7,330 nt of DNA from the NCBI GenBank assembly GCA_016650435.1, contig JAENVT010000022.1:1-7330 (forward strand), in the 5' to 3' direction. The stretch comes from Ilumatobacteraceae bacterium. Lineage in GTDB: Bacteria > Actinomycetota > Acidimicrobiia > Acidimicrobiales > Ilumatobacteraceae. The notes beneath the pieces are model-generated. The model worked only from the letters and a program-made list of their open reading frames with translations. It had not been told where the DNA came from and did not search any database. Made by a program: the position numbers and the translations under genes. How positions within the stretch are numbered: position 1 is the stretch's first letter; each line of letters starts with the position of its first letter. Positions 1 to 5,585 of this stretch are shown here, in pieces.

Positions 1-2
1 AC

Positions 3-389
3 CTTGAACTTACGAAGATCACGGTCCGGACCGGTTGCCGGTTGCCGTCGAATCGCTTTCGTCAGACAGGTTCGATCTATGCGATGACGTTCGGCTACTC
101 GATCTTCTGGCGCGATGATCTCGACGAAAGCAATCCGCTGAGTCTCGTGCAACTCATCCACGAGATCGTTCACGTCGACCAGGCTCGCCGCCTCGGGGGT
201 GAGTCGTCGTTCGCCTGTGCGTACGGCAGCGGCTACATCGAGGGAGGCGGAAATCTTCCGCCGTATCTCGCCAAACGAGACGATCTCACGGCGTATCACC
301 GCAACCCGCTCGAGGCCGAGGCCTACACATTCGACGCGCGGTACCGTGACGACTCCGGTGGAGTCGTCACGGCCAAACTTCCAGTTTGA
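3..389 (+). CDS. HExxH-motif protein, DUF4157-like, 5' partial
   Basis: The reading frame is open from the left edge, so the true start lies outside the window; 128 residues are visible. A TTG at 42 could be read as a start but has no ribosome binding site, and the sequence before it continues the fold. The central motif HEIVHVDQ (codons from 159) is an HExxH zinc-site signature, followed by a hydrophobic/aromatic stretch and the block NPLEAEAYTFDARY, whose acidic residues could supply a third ligand. This order (short beta region, HExxH-V-Q, then NP-E-EAY) is what I know from small DUF4157-like, metallopeptidase-related proteins; their biochemical role is mostly unknown, and I see no protease prodomain or signal peptide. 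The last 15 codons fall in two hairpins and encode a tail after the conserved block. Family assignment is moderately sure; enzymatic activity is not. Confidence 0.7.
   Translation, partial: LELTKITVRTGCRLPSNRFRQTGSIYAMTFGYSIFWRDDLDESNPLSLVQLIHEIVHVDQARRLGGESSFACAYGSGYIEGGGNLPPYLAKRDDLTAYHRNPLEAEAYTFDARYRDDSGGVVTAKLPV
344..372 (+). terminator. Perfect 13-bp hairpin in the 3' end of the HExxH gene
   Basis: Positions 344-356 are exactly complementary to 360-372, leaving a 3-nt loop (GGT). A second 6-bp hairpin (374-379 with 383-388, loop TCC) follows at once and runs into the stop codon at 387-389. There is no U-tract. It could work as a U-less transcription terminator or protect the mRNA end; position inside the coding sequence is unusual. 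The pairing is directly seen; the function is inferred. Confidence 0.45.
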
Positions 390-666
390 AGGCGGAGAGT
401 TCGTGACTTGACTCGGCGTGCGCCGCCTACGAGCGGTCGCCGACGCGCCGCAATGCAGATGAAGTCGATCACCTCGCCCGCAGCTGCCAGCGCGACGCCG
501 GCGGTGAGCACCCGCCAAGCGATCTGACCGGGCAGTCGCCTACGACGCAGGGCCAATGCACCGACCATCGGAGCCGATAACGCCTCCGAGAGTTCTTGTC
601 AATCGATGTAGAGAAACGCGATCCGACTCCGACAAGGCAATGAAGCGCGACAACGGAGGATCGTCG
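390..666. other. Intergenic spacer with no supported gene
   Basis: This 277-bp stretch separates the HExxH gene from the MFS gene. The only open frame with protein-like character is on the minus strand from an ATG at 568, with a short hydrophobic run, but it lacks a ribosome binding site and runs into the neighbouring gene, so I do not call it. A TTGTCA hexamer at 596-601 resembles a -35 box, but no acceptable -10 follows at 16-18 nt. A promoter for the MFS gene probably lies here, but I cannot place it. Confidence 0.5.
655..660 (+). promoter_or_regulatory. Ribosome binding site GGAGGA, fixes the MFS start
   Basis: GGAGGA lies 6 nt before the ATG at 667. It decides for this start over in-frame upstream ATGs at 640 and 556, neither of which has a comparable site and which would add a polar, non-conserved leader. 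Confidence 0.75.
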
Positions 667-1938
667 ATGAACACGCAAGCCGAACATCAGCAGCCTTCAG
701 TCCAGGCCCTACAGAGGAGCAGGCTGGTCACCCGATCGATGGCGATGCTGTTCTTCGCCACGTTCGGCGCATTGACCAGCTTCTATGTCATGTTGGCGGT
801 CGTCCCGCAGTTTGTCGTCGCGATCGGCGGGTCTCGATCCGCAGCCGGGCTCGTCACGTCGTTCATGATGGGCGCAACCGTCATCGGCGAGTTGGCCACA
901 CCGTTGTTGTCGAGGTTGTGCGGGACGCGCTCGATGTTCGGCATCGGGCTGCTACTCCTCGGCGCACCAGCGGTCGTCCTGGCTGTCTGGCCGAATTCTG
1001 CTGTCGTGATCGGTGTATCGATCGCCCGGGGCGTCGGCTTCGGAGTCGTCGCGGTGCTGGGCAGCGCTTCGGTAGCCCGTGCTGCAACGGGCGCCCGGCG
1101 CGGTGAGGCCGTCGCGCTCTACGGAGTCATCACCGGCATACCCGCTGTCGTCGCCCTGCCTGCCGGTGTGTGGATCGCCGAGCACCTTGGTTTCCGTCCG
1201 GTCTTCATCGCCGGCTCGGTCAGCGCCCTTGTCGGACTTGCCGTCGTCGGCGGGCTACCGGAGCAACCAACCTCGGCCGCACGGCCGACAGCTCCGAAGG
1301 TGGCGGCATCTCGTTCGTCGTCGACACCGACCACGATGGCGACAACGGCCACGATGGCGATGCCTGTCATGGTGTTCCTCGCCAACGCCGTCGGCGCGGG
1401 CGTCGTGGTCACGTTTCTACCGGTCGCCATCGACAATCAGCACGGGGGTCTGGTGCCGGCCGGCCTCTTCGTTCATTCGATCACCGCGACGGCGACCCGG
1501 TTCTGGGCGGGGCGGCGCGGCGACCGGCACGGTCACGCTCGTCTGATGCTGCCGGCAGCTGCGATCTCTGGAATCGGGGTGCTGGCGCTGGTCGCCGCAC
1601 CAAGCGCCGTGGCCGTCATGATCTCGATGGTTCTGTTCGGCGCCGGTTTCGGTGTGATCGAGAACGCCAGCCTGGCTGTGATGTACGAACGTGCGCCGGT
1701 CGATCGGTACAACAAGGTCAGCGCGATGTGGAACGCAACGTACGACGCTGGTCTCGGCCTCGGTGCCGCGGGGTTCGGCGTCGTCGCTGCCCACAGCGGC
1801 TTCCGGGTCGCGTTTGGTGCGACAGCAGTCGTCGTGGTGGCGGCCTGCCTGCCTGCGCGGCGCGACCGACAGTCCGTGGTGGCCGTCGCACGGGATGCAT
1901 CCGTCGTATCACTCTCACCACAACCACGGGCCGCGTGA
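667..1938 (+). CDS. MFS transporter, 12-TM type
   Basis: A 423-residue major facilitator superfamily permease. Hydrophobic segments occur in two sets of about six (roughly residues 25-195 and 230-395), separated by a polar Ser/Thr/Ala-rich central loop at about 197-230, the usual 6+6 MFS layout. The cytoplasmic loop at 281-292 (AGRRGDRHGHAR) is a recognisable motif A (GxxxDRxGxR type) of the second half; the first-half counterpart, near residues 80-90 (LSRLCGTRS), is weak. A proton-driven inner-membrane exporter of small molecules is the family expectation, but the substrate cannot be read from the sequence. The start at 667 is chosen for its strong GGAGGA site. The next gene, a RibD-C/DHFR-fold protein, follows after 46 nt with its own binding site, so the two are probably co-transcribed. 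Fold assignment is firm; drug versus metabolite export is open. Confidence 0.9.
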   Translation: MNTQAEHQQPSVQALQRSRLVTRSMAMLFFATFGALTSFYVMLAVVPQFVVAIGGSRSAAGLVTSFMMGATVIGELATPLLSRLCGTRSMFGIGLLLLGAPAVVLAVWPNSAVVIGVSIARGVGFGVVAVLGSASVARAATGARRGEAVALYGVITGIPAVVALPAGVWIAEHLGFRPVFIAGSVSALVGLAVVGGLPEQPTSAARPTAPKVAASRSSSTPTTMATTATMAMPVMVFLANAVGAGVVVTFLPVAIDNQHGGLVPAGLFVHSITATATRFWAGRRGDRHGHARLMLPAAAISGIGVLALVAAPSAVAVMISMVLFGAGFGVIENASLAVMYERAPVDRYNKVSAMWNATYDAGLGLGAAGFGVVAAHSGFRVAFGATAVVVVAACLPARRDRQSVVAVARDASVVSLSPQPRAA

Positions 1939-1944
1939 GCGGCC
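1929..1944 (+). other. Hairpin with GTGA tetraloop over the MFS stop codon
   Basis: GGCCGC (1929-1934) pairs exactly with GCGGCC (1939-1944); the loop is GTGA, a GNRA tetraloop that includes the TGA stop (1936-1938). A GC-only stem with a stable loop at this place could slow ribosomes at termination, process the mRNA, or lower expression of the downstream gene. It may also be chance in GC-rich DNA. Confidence 0.35.
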
Positions 1945-1972
1945 GATCAATTCCCAACCAAACAACAACTCG

Positions 1973-1980
1973 AAGGAGAA
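1973..1980 (+). promoter_or_regulatory. Ribosome binding site AAGGAGAA for the DHFR-fold gene
   Basis: AAGGAGAA precedes the ATG at 1985 by 4 nt. The frame is open far upstream through the MFS gene, but that part is out-of-frame MFS coding sequence, so this site is what sets the real start. Confidence 0.75.
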
Positions 1981-1984
1981 TGCA

Positions 1985-2605
1985 ATGACTGCCACCCTCA
2001 CCCTCTGGATGCAGACCATCCTCGATGGCCGCGCCGAAGGTCCCAACGGAGAATTCGACTGGCCTACCGTCGGCGACGATATGACGTCCTACGGACTTCC
2101 CGAACTGCGCAAGATGGGCACGTTTCTGTACGGCCGCAAGGTCTTCGAAGGCATGGCTGCGTTCTGGCCCGACGCCGAGACCTGGATGCCCGACTCGCCG
2201 TTCCATGTCGCTTTCGCTCAGCTCTGGAAGCCGATGCCCAAGATTGTGTTCTCGCGAACACTGACGGAAGCCGATTGGAACAGCAGAGTTGTCAGGAGCA
2301 ACGTCGTCGAAGAAGTCACGAAGCTCAAAGCAGAGGCCGATGCCGGTCTGGTTTGCTTCGGCGGCCCCGACATCGCCTCGACGTTGATCGGAAACGACCT
2401 GGTCGACGAGTTCCGGTTGTTCATCCACCCCGTCGTACTCGGCGGCGGGCCATCGATCTTCCCGGCTCTCGGCGAACGATTCAACCTTCGACTCGATGAC
2501 ACCCGTACCTTCGACTCCGCAGTCACGCTTGTGAGGTACAGCCGAGTTCGCGACGCAGCCACCGGCGAGTCACCGATCGAGCCCGGTCTGGCGGACGCCC
2601 GCTGA
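1985..2605 (+). CDS. Dihydrofolate reductase family protein (RibD C-terminal domain)
   Basis: A 206-residue single-domain protein of the RibD C-terminal / dihydrofolate-reductase-like family. The N-terminal LTLWMQTILDGRAEGPNGEFDW is a divergent form of the family's first strand and substrate loop; GTFLYGRKVFEGM (45-57) is the characteristic G-R-x-T/V-(F/Y)-E turn; VCFGGPDIASTLI (123-135) is the glycine-containing NADPH-site turn and helix; and LVDEFRLFIHPVVLGGGPSIFP (139-160) is the most conserved block. Relatives use NADPH and include pyrimidine reductases of riboflavin synthesis, but free-standing members like this one usually have no known substrate and are not classical folate enzymes. 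No deaminase domain is fused, so it is not a full RibD. It probably shares a transcript with the MFS gene upstream. The stop codon touches the stop codon of the opposite-strand carboxypeptidase gene. Confidence 0.88.
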   Translation: MTATLTLWMQTILDGRAEGPNGEFDWPTVGDDMTSYGLPELRKMGTFLYGRKVFEGMAAFWPDAETWMPDSPFHVAFAQLWKPMPKIVFSRTLTEADWNSRVVRSNVVEEVTKLKAEADAGLVCFGGPDIASTLIGNDLVDEFRLFIHPVVLGGGPSIFPALGERFNLRLDDTRTFDSAVTLVRYSRVRDAATGESPIEPGLADAR

Positions 2606-3589
2606 CTACTGCTCGAACGCCCAATCGAGCAAAGCCGACGCACCGTCGATGCGCGCCCTGTCGCTGGGTGCACCGAGGATTGCCACGATCACACTGCGAT
2701 CTCCACGTGTCGCCGAGCCGACCAGGCAGTAGCCAGCATCAGTGGTGTGGCCAGTCTTCACGCCGGTGGCACCCTCGTAGCTGGTCAACAGTTTGTTCGT
2801 GGCGTTGAAGTGCTGCCCGTTCATCCTGGCATCGGTGCGGGCGACGGTGGCACGAAAGGTCGGGTCTTCCATGAGGATCGTGGCGATCACGACCATGTCA
2901 CGAGGCGTGGAGTGCGCCCCATCCGCGTCGAGCCCGACTGAGTTGACCGCCACGGTGTTGACCATGCCGAGCGCCTGCGCGGCCTGGTTCATCATCGCCA
3001 CGAACGCTTCCTCTGTGCCACCGACATCAAGTGCCAACGTGCGCGATGCATCGTTCGCACTGACGATCAGCTCAGCGCGTAGTAGCACATCTCGCTGCAA
3101 GCGTTGCCCTTCGTACAGTCCGATCGCAGACTCGGCCGGGTCGGGGTGCATCGCTGGAACCGTGGCCACATGTGTGGGGTCGCCGGCTTGCATCACAACG
3201 AACGCAGTGAGCAACTTCATCAAGCTGCCCACTGGTCGAGGAGTGTCGGCTTCCTGCTCTGCGAGCCACCGCTGTGCACCAACTTCGTAGACCACGTAGG
3301 CGGCAGCGTCGATCTGCGGTGGCTGGGACGGATCAACGGTCGCGACGGGGGGCGTTGCCGTCGAGATCGCGGTAGTCGTGGTCGGAGCCGCGATGGTCGT
3401 CGAAGTTGTCGACGTCGACGTGGCGACGGCCAACGTCGATGTGGAAGCCACTGTCGGTGCAGGAGCAGTTATGAGAGGCGCGAGCGTGGCCTGTGAAGAC
3501 GCGGCGCCATCACCGGCGCACGCAGCCAACGCGAGAAATGCCGCGACGATCCAGGCCCGCCGGCCGGCGCGCGGAGCATGAAGGCCCAT
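2606..3589 (-). CDS. Lipoprotein D-alanyl-D-alanine carboxypeptidase (peptidase S11)
   Basis: A 327-residue penicillin-binding-protein-type enzyme that would trim the terminal D-Ala from peptidoglycan stem peptides outside the membrane. All three active-site motifs of family S11 are present: SxxK as S122-L-M-K125, SxN as S177-A-N179, and KTG at 278-280. The N-terminus is RAGRR, a hydrophobic run (about 12-22) and the lipobox LAAC with Cys24, so it should be lipid-anchored. Residues about 30-92 are a Thr/Ser/Ala/Pro-rich low-complexity spacer, probably to reach through the wall. The protein stops just after the catalytic domain: there is no C-terminal beta domain or amphipathic anchor as in DacA/DacC, which fits the N-terminal anchor. 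The ATG at 3589 is chosen because it gives this signal peptide; longer in-frame starts at 3661 (ATG) and 3700 (GTG) would bury it, and none has a clear ribosome binding site. Confidence 0.9.
   Translation of the reverse strand: MGLHAPRAGRRAWIVAAFLALAACAGDGAASSQATLAPLITAPAPTVASTSTLAVATSTSTTSTTIAAPTTTTAISTATPPVATVDPSQPPQIDAAAYVVYEVGAQRWLAEQEADTPRPVGSLMKLLTAFVVMQAGDPTHVATVPAMHPDPAESAIGLYEGQRLQRDVLLRAELIVSANDASRTLALDVGGTEEAFVAMMNQAAQALGMVNTVAVNSVGLDADGAHSTPRDMVVIATILMEDPTFRATVARTDARMNGQHFNATNKLLTSYEGATGVKTGHTTDAGYCLVGSATRGDRSVIVAILGAPSDRARIDGASALLDWAFEQ
2610..2631 (+). terminator. 7-bp hairpin between convergent genes, candidate terminator
   Basis: TGCTCGA (2610-2616) pairs exactly with TCGAGCA (2625-2631) around an 8-nt loop. 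It starts 5 nt after the stop of the DHFR-fold gene and lies inside the last codons of the opposite-strand carboxypeptidase gene. No U-tract follows. With no intergenic DNA available, it is the best placed structure to end the plus-strand transcript, but the evidence is only position and pairing. Confidence 0.35.
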
Positions 3590-3727
3590 GTCAGTCAGTC
3601 GTCGCCCGCCCACGTCCAACGAGGAACCTCGCGAAGGGGGTGCAACTCTTCGTCGATCCATAGAAGGCGTCTTCGAGGTGGTGCAGGCCGGTCTCTCCAC
3701 CGGCGAACTCGAACAATGACGGCATGC
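3590..3727. other. Spacer upstream of the carboxypeptidase gene
   Basis: This 138-bp stretch lies between the stop of the ABM gene and the chosen start of the carboxypeptidase gene, both on the minus strand. It holds a 6-bp inverted repeat (GCCGGT 3687-3692 with ACCGGC 3699-3704, loop 6 nt), about 24 nt past the ABM stop, a weak candidate for termination without a U-tract. I cannot identify a good promoter for the carboxypeptidase. Confidence 0.4.
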
Positions 3728-4027
3728 TCAGCCGAGCCGCCGCTCGCCGCTGACGTCGTAGATGACGATCGATGACGAGATCGGCACGACGGCGGTCTCG
3801 GGCGGTTCCGGGTTGGCTCGGCGGACAACGAGGTGCGCGTCGAGCGCGTCTTGATCTGTCCACCGTTCGAAGAGCACGACCCGGCCGGTATCGAGCGGGT
3901 CGGCGCAGAAGGAGTACTCGAGGCAGCCCTGCTCGGCTCGCGAAACGCGCATCATTTTGGCGCGACTCGCTAGGAACAGATCGCGCTTGTCTGGATCGAA
4001 CTCGAATGTTCCTCCGACGATGACCAT
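3728..4027 (-). CDS. Antibiotic biosynthesis monooxygenase (ABM) domain protein
   Basis: A complete 99-residue protein of the ABM / dimeric alpha-beta barrel family. It opens with a hydrophobic strand ([11 protein letters not shown]), followed by a helix rich in Arg/Lys ([17 protein letters not shown]), then the family signature [35 protein letters not shown] (about 32-66), where GCLEY and FERW are the most typical elements. Members are small cytoplasmic homodimers; some oxidise aromatic polyketides or quinols without cofactors (ActVA-Orf6, YgiN types), others bind haem, and many have no known reaction. The start at 4027 is supported by GGGAGG 4 nt upstream. It is transcribed away from the F420-nitroreductase operon, with only 85 bp between the two starts, which suggests shared control. 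The catalytic role is not predictable from the sequence. Confidence 0.87.
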   Translation of the reverse strand: MVIVGGTFEFDPDKRDLFLASRAKMMRVSRAEQGCLEYSFCADPLDTGRVVLFERWTDQDALDAHLVVRRANPEPPETAVVPISSSIVIYDVSGERRLG

Positions 4028-4031
4028 GGTG

Positions 4032-4037
4032 CCTCCC
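4032..4037 (-). promoter_or_regulatory. Ribosome binding site GGGAGG for the ABM gene
   Basis: Read on the minus strand, GGGAGG ends 4 nt before the ATG at 4027. This gene is thus led by a normal Shine-Dalgarno site, unlike the divergent gene at 4113. Confidence 0.7.
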
Positions 4038-4053
4038 GATGTGCGTTGCCCCG

Positions 4054-4059
4054 AATGTA
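4054..4059 (-). promoter_or_regulatory. Candidate -10 element of the ABM gene
   Basis: On the minus strand this reads TACATT, four of six matches to TATAAT and a TANNNT type. With an 18-nt spacer the -35 position would be 4083-4078 (CTGCGA), a poor match to TTGACA. It would give a leader of about 20 nt that includes the ribosome binding site. Prediction only. Confidence 0.35.
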
Positions 4060-4100
4060 GACCGGGACTCGCCGCCGTCGCAGGGCGGGCGCATGCCTCC

Positions 4101-4106
4101 TATCCT
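4101..4106 (+). promoter_or_regulatory. Candidate -10 element for a leaderless F420-nitroreductase mRNA
   Basis: TATCCT (TANNNT type) ends 6 nt before the ATG at 4113, the usual -10 to +1 distance, so transcription should begin at or next to the start codon. The GAGGAG at 4107-4112 touches the ATG with no spacer and is therefore badly placed to act as a ribosome binding site. The -35 position (around 4078-4083) is weak. Confidence 0.45.
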
Positions 4107-4112
4107 GAGGAG

Positions 4113-4559
4113 ATGGCACTCAAAGGAGAATACGAACCGAGTCCGGCGCAGTGGGTACGCGATCAGGTCGAGTTGTACGAAGGTTCCGGTGGCGCGAAGG
4201 GAAACACCCTGCGCGAAACGGGAATTCCGATCATCGTGGTCACCACGCTTGGCGTGAAGAGCGGCAAGATCCGCAAGATCCCACTCATGAGGGTCGAACA
4301 CGACGGACAGTACGCACTCGTCGCGTCGAAGGGCGGAGCACCGGCGAATCCGGTGTGGTACTACAACTTGAAGGACAACGCCGGTCCGATCGAAATCCAG
4401 GACGGCCCGGCGCCAGGAGAATTCGACGTGCGCGAGCTCAGCGGCGACGAGCGCGCCACCTGGTGGGACCGTGCGGTAGCTGCGTTTCCGCCGTATGCGG
4501 AGTACCAGGCCAAGACAGATCGTCAGATTCCGGTCTTCCTCGCGGCTCCTCGCCACTGA
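4113..4559 (+). CDS. F420 (deazaflavin)-dependent nitroreductase family protein
   Basis: A complete 148-residue member of the split-barrel deazaflavin-dependent nitroreductase (Ddn/DUF385, PF04075) family. Diagnostic blocks run in the family order: [23 protein letters not shown] (5-27), the cofactor-phosphate loop [22 protein letters not shown] (44-65), [20 protein letters not shown] (67-86), and the C-terminal [26 protein letters not shown] (117-142). Characterised relatives use reduced coenzyme F420 to reduce quinones, nitroaromatics such as pretomanid, or other activated double bonds; the natural substrate here is unknown. The ATG at 4113 is set by alignment to the usual family N-terminus. 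The mRNA may be leaderless. It is the first gene of a probable three-gene operon, with the SRPBCC gene 12 nt downstream, and is divergent from the ABM gene. Its presence implies that the host makes F420. Confidence 0.93.
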   Translation: MALKGEYEPSPAQWVRDQVELYEGSGGAKGNTLRETGIPIIVVTTLGVKSGKIRKIPLMRVEHDGQYALVASKGGAPANPVWYYNLKDNAGPIEIQDGPAPGEFDVRELSGDERATWWDRAVAAFPPYAEYQAKTDRQIPVFLAAPRH

Positions 4560-4571
4560 CGGTCGCCAGCC

Positions 4572-5084
4572 ATGGAAGTGGAACCGGGGCAAGTAGCCGC
4601 AACGCGACGGATCGCCGCTGCGGCAAGCGACATCTTTCAGGTCTTGGTCAATCCAAAGAAACATGTCGATTTGGATGGTTCCGGAATGGTGCGCGGATCG
4701 GTTTCCGATTCTGCTGTGTCGGCCGTCGGCGACGTCTTCGTCATCAAGATGTACTACGTCGAGCATGGTGACTACGAGATGAACAATCACGTCGTCGAGT
4801 TCGAGCAGGACCGGCGCATCGGTTGGGAGCCGGAGGCTGGACGCGGACACCCCGACGCCGTCGCGCCCGCGGCGGAGCGCCGCTGGGGACAACGGTGGAT
4901 CTATGACCTGGTTCCCGATGGTCCACAGGCGACGATCGTGACCGAGATCTACGACTGCTCCGGGGTGGCCGACGGTGACCGTTTGTCGATGGACAACGGT
5001 CGTATATGGATCGAGGCCATGACGAAAACCTTGGAGCGCCTCGACCACCTGTGCACCGGTCGGTCAGTCGATCAGGGTCGATAG
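4572..5084 (+). CDS. SRPBCC (START/polyketide-cyclase-like) family protein
   Basis: A 170-residue protein that fits the helix-grip SRPBCC fold. The opening VAATRRIAAAASDIFQVLVNPKKHVDLDGSG (8-38) is the typical first strand and helix, followed by the aligned xxDLDGSG turn; later strands include GDVFVIKMYYVEHGDYEMNNHVVEFEQDRRIGWEP (53-87) and RWIYDLVPDGPQATIVTEIYD (108-128), and a long C-terminal helix (144-160) closes the cavity. Such proteins bind hydrophobic ligands in a central pocket; functions range from cyclase and dehydratase to carrier, and this one cannot be assigned. The start at 4572 has no clear ribosome binding site, and the gap to the previous stop is only 12 nt, so translation is probably coupled to the nitroreductase gene. 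It ends 6 nt before the next gene. Confidence 0.87.
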   Translation: MEVEPGQVAATRRIAAAASDIFQVLVNPKKHVDLDGSGMVRGSVSDSAVSAVGDVFVIKMYYVEHGDYEMNNHVVEFEQDRRIGWEPEAGRGHPDAVAPAAERRWGQRWIYDLVPDGPQATIVTEIYDCSGVADGDRLSMDNGRIWIEAMTKTLERLDHLCTGRSVDQGR

Positions 5085-5090
5085 ACAATC

Positions 5091-5492
5091 ATGATGAGCG
5101 TTGACGAGGCCGCGCGCATGGCACTAGAGCTGCCGGAGGTCGTTGAGGACGAGCGTCATGGCCATCGCTCGTGGTCTGTTGCCGGTAAGGCGTTTGCCTG
5201 GGAGCGGCCGTTCAGCAAGGCTGACCTAAAGCGGTTCGGCGACGTCACACCACCAGACGGACCGATACTCGCGGTCCGCGTCGACGACCGCGGCGAGAAG
5301 GAGGCGGTGCTCGCCGCGCAACCCAAGGCCTTCTTCACGATTCCGCACTTCGACGGGTACGCAGCCGTGCTGATCCAGTTGAAGGCTGTCAGCAAACGCC
5401 CGCTGCGCGAGGCAATCATCGACGGTTGGTTGGCGTGCGCCCCGACCAAGATCGCCGACGAGTACATCGAACGAGAAACAAAGACCCGGTGA
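5091..5492 (+). CDS. MmcQ/YjbR family protein
   Basis: A 133-residue protein with the YjbR (PF04237) double-wing fold signature: MALELPEVVEDERHGHRSWSVAGKAFAWERPF (10-41), then the LAVRVDDRGEKEAVLAAQPKAFFTIPHFDGYAAVLIQL segment (60-97), and the C-terminal helix LREAIIDGWLACAPTKIADEY (105-125). The FFTIPHFDGY block is the best conserved feature of the family. Members are often named DNA-binding after a structural resemblance, but a molecular role has rarely been shown. Two adjacent ATGs (5091 and 5094) are possible starts; I take the first. Only a weak AGGG (5074-5077) precedes it, and the gap to the SRPBCC stop is 6 nt, so coupling is likely. It appears to be the last gene of the operon, because the next gene has its own promoter-like element. 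Confidence 0.88.
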   Translation: MMSVDEAARMALELPEVVEDERHGHRSWSVAGKAFAWERPFSKADLKRFGDVTPPDGPILAVRVDDRGEKEAVLAAQPKAFFTIPHFDGYAAVLIQLKAVSKRPLREAIIDGWLACAPTKIADEYIERETKTR

Positions 5493-5533
5493 CCGACAGC
5501 GCGGTCGGCGAGTGGCTGTCCGGCTCGCGACGG

Positions 5534-5567
5534 CGGTCAGACCACAGCTCCGAACACCGCGTGACCG
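5534..5567. promoter_or_regulatory. Spaced inverted repeat CGGTCA/TGACCG upstream of the HbpS-like gene
   Basis: CGGTCA (5534-5539) and its exact reverse complement TGACCG (5562-5567) are separated by 22 nt and cover the expected -35 area of the promoter for the gene at 5586. This is a plausible dimer operator, but six-base arms can arise by chance. Confidence 0.25.
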
Positions 5568-5573
5568 GTCGTC

Positions 5574-5579
5574 TACTCT
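5574..5579 (+). promoter_or_regulatory. Candidate -10 element for a leaderless HbpS-like mRNA
   Basis: TACTCT (TANNNT type) ends 6 nt before the GTG at 5586, exactly the arrangement seen at 4101-4106/4113. At a 17-nt spacer the -35 position reads CGAACA (5551-5556), matching the last three bases of TTGACA. No Shine-Dalgarno sequence lies before the GTG. Confidence 0.45.
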
Positions 5580-5585
5580 GACCGG

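Noticed and set aside
323..568. Minus-strand open frame of 81 codons with a hydrophobic run (ITWR-like start from ATG 568, then VLTAGVALAAAGEVIDFICIAA)
   Set aside because: It has some look of a membrane segment, but there is no ribosome binding site, a stop lies just upstream of the ATG, and its second half is antisense to the well-supported HExxH gene. At best a gene remnant.
1718..2428. Long minus-strand open frame (236 codons) opposite the MFS/DHFR-fold genes
   Set aside because: Arg-rich shadow reading, no ribosome binding site, and the plus strand encodes recognised proteins across the same bases.
3405..3440. Repeats of GTCGAC/ACGTCG as a tandem DNA repeat
   Set aside because: They lie in the Thr/Val/Ala-rich spacer of the carboxypeptidase and are explained by repeated codons in low-complexity coding sequence.
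3590..3700. N-terminal extension of the carboxypeptidase to GTG 3700 or ATG 3661
   Set aside because: The extension is polar and Arg/Ser/Pro-rich and would place the lipoprotein signal peptide up to 37 residues inside the protein. The ATG at 3589 gives a proper signal and lipobox.
3591..5048. Long minus-strand open frame (485 codons) across the ABM, nitroreductase and SRPBCC genes
   Set aside because: It is antisense to or out of frame with three recognisable protein families, has His/Arg-rich composition typical of a GC-rich shadow frame, and shows no family motifs.
5491..5508. Short inverted repeat after the YjbR stop as a terminator
   Set aside because: Only 5 bp in each of two alternative registers and no U-tract; not distinguishable from chance in GC-rich sequence.
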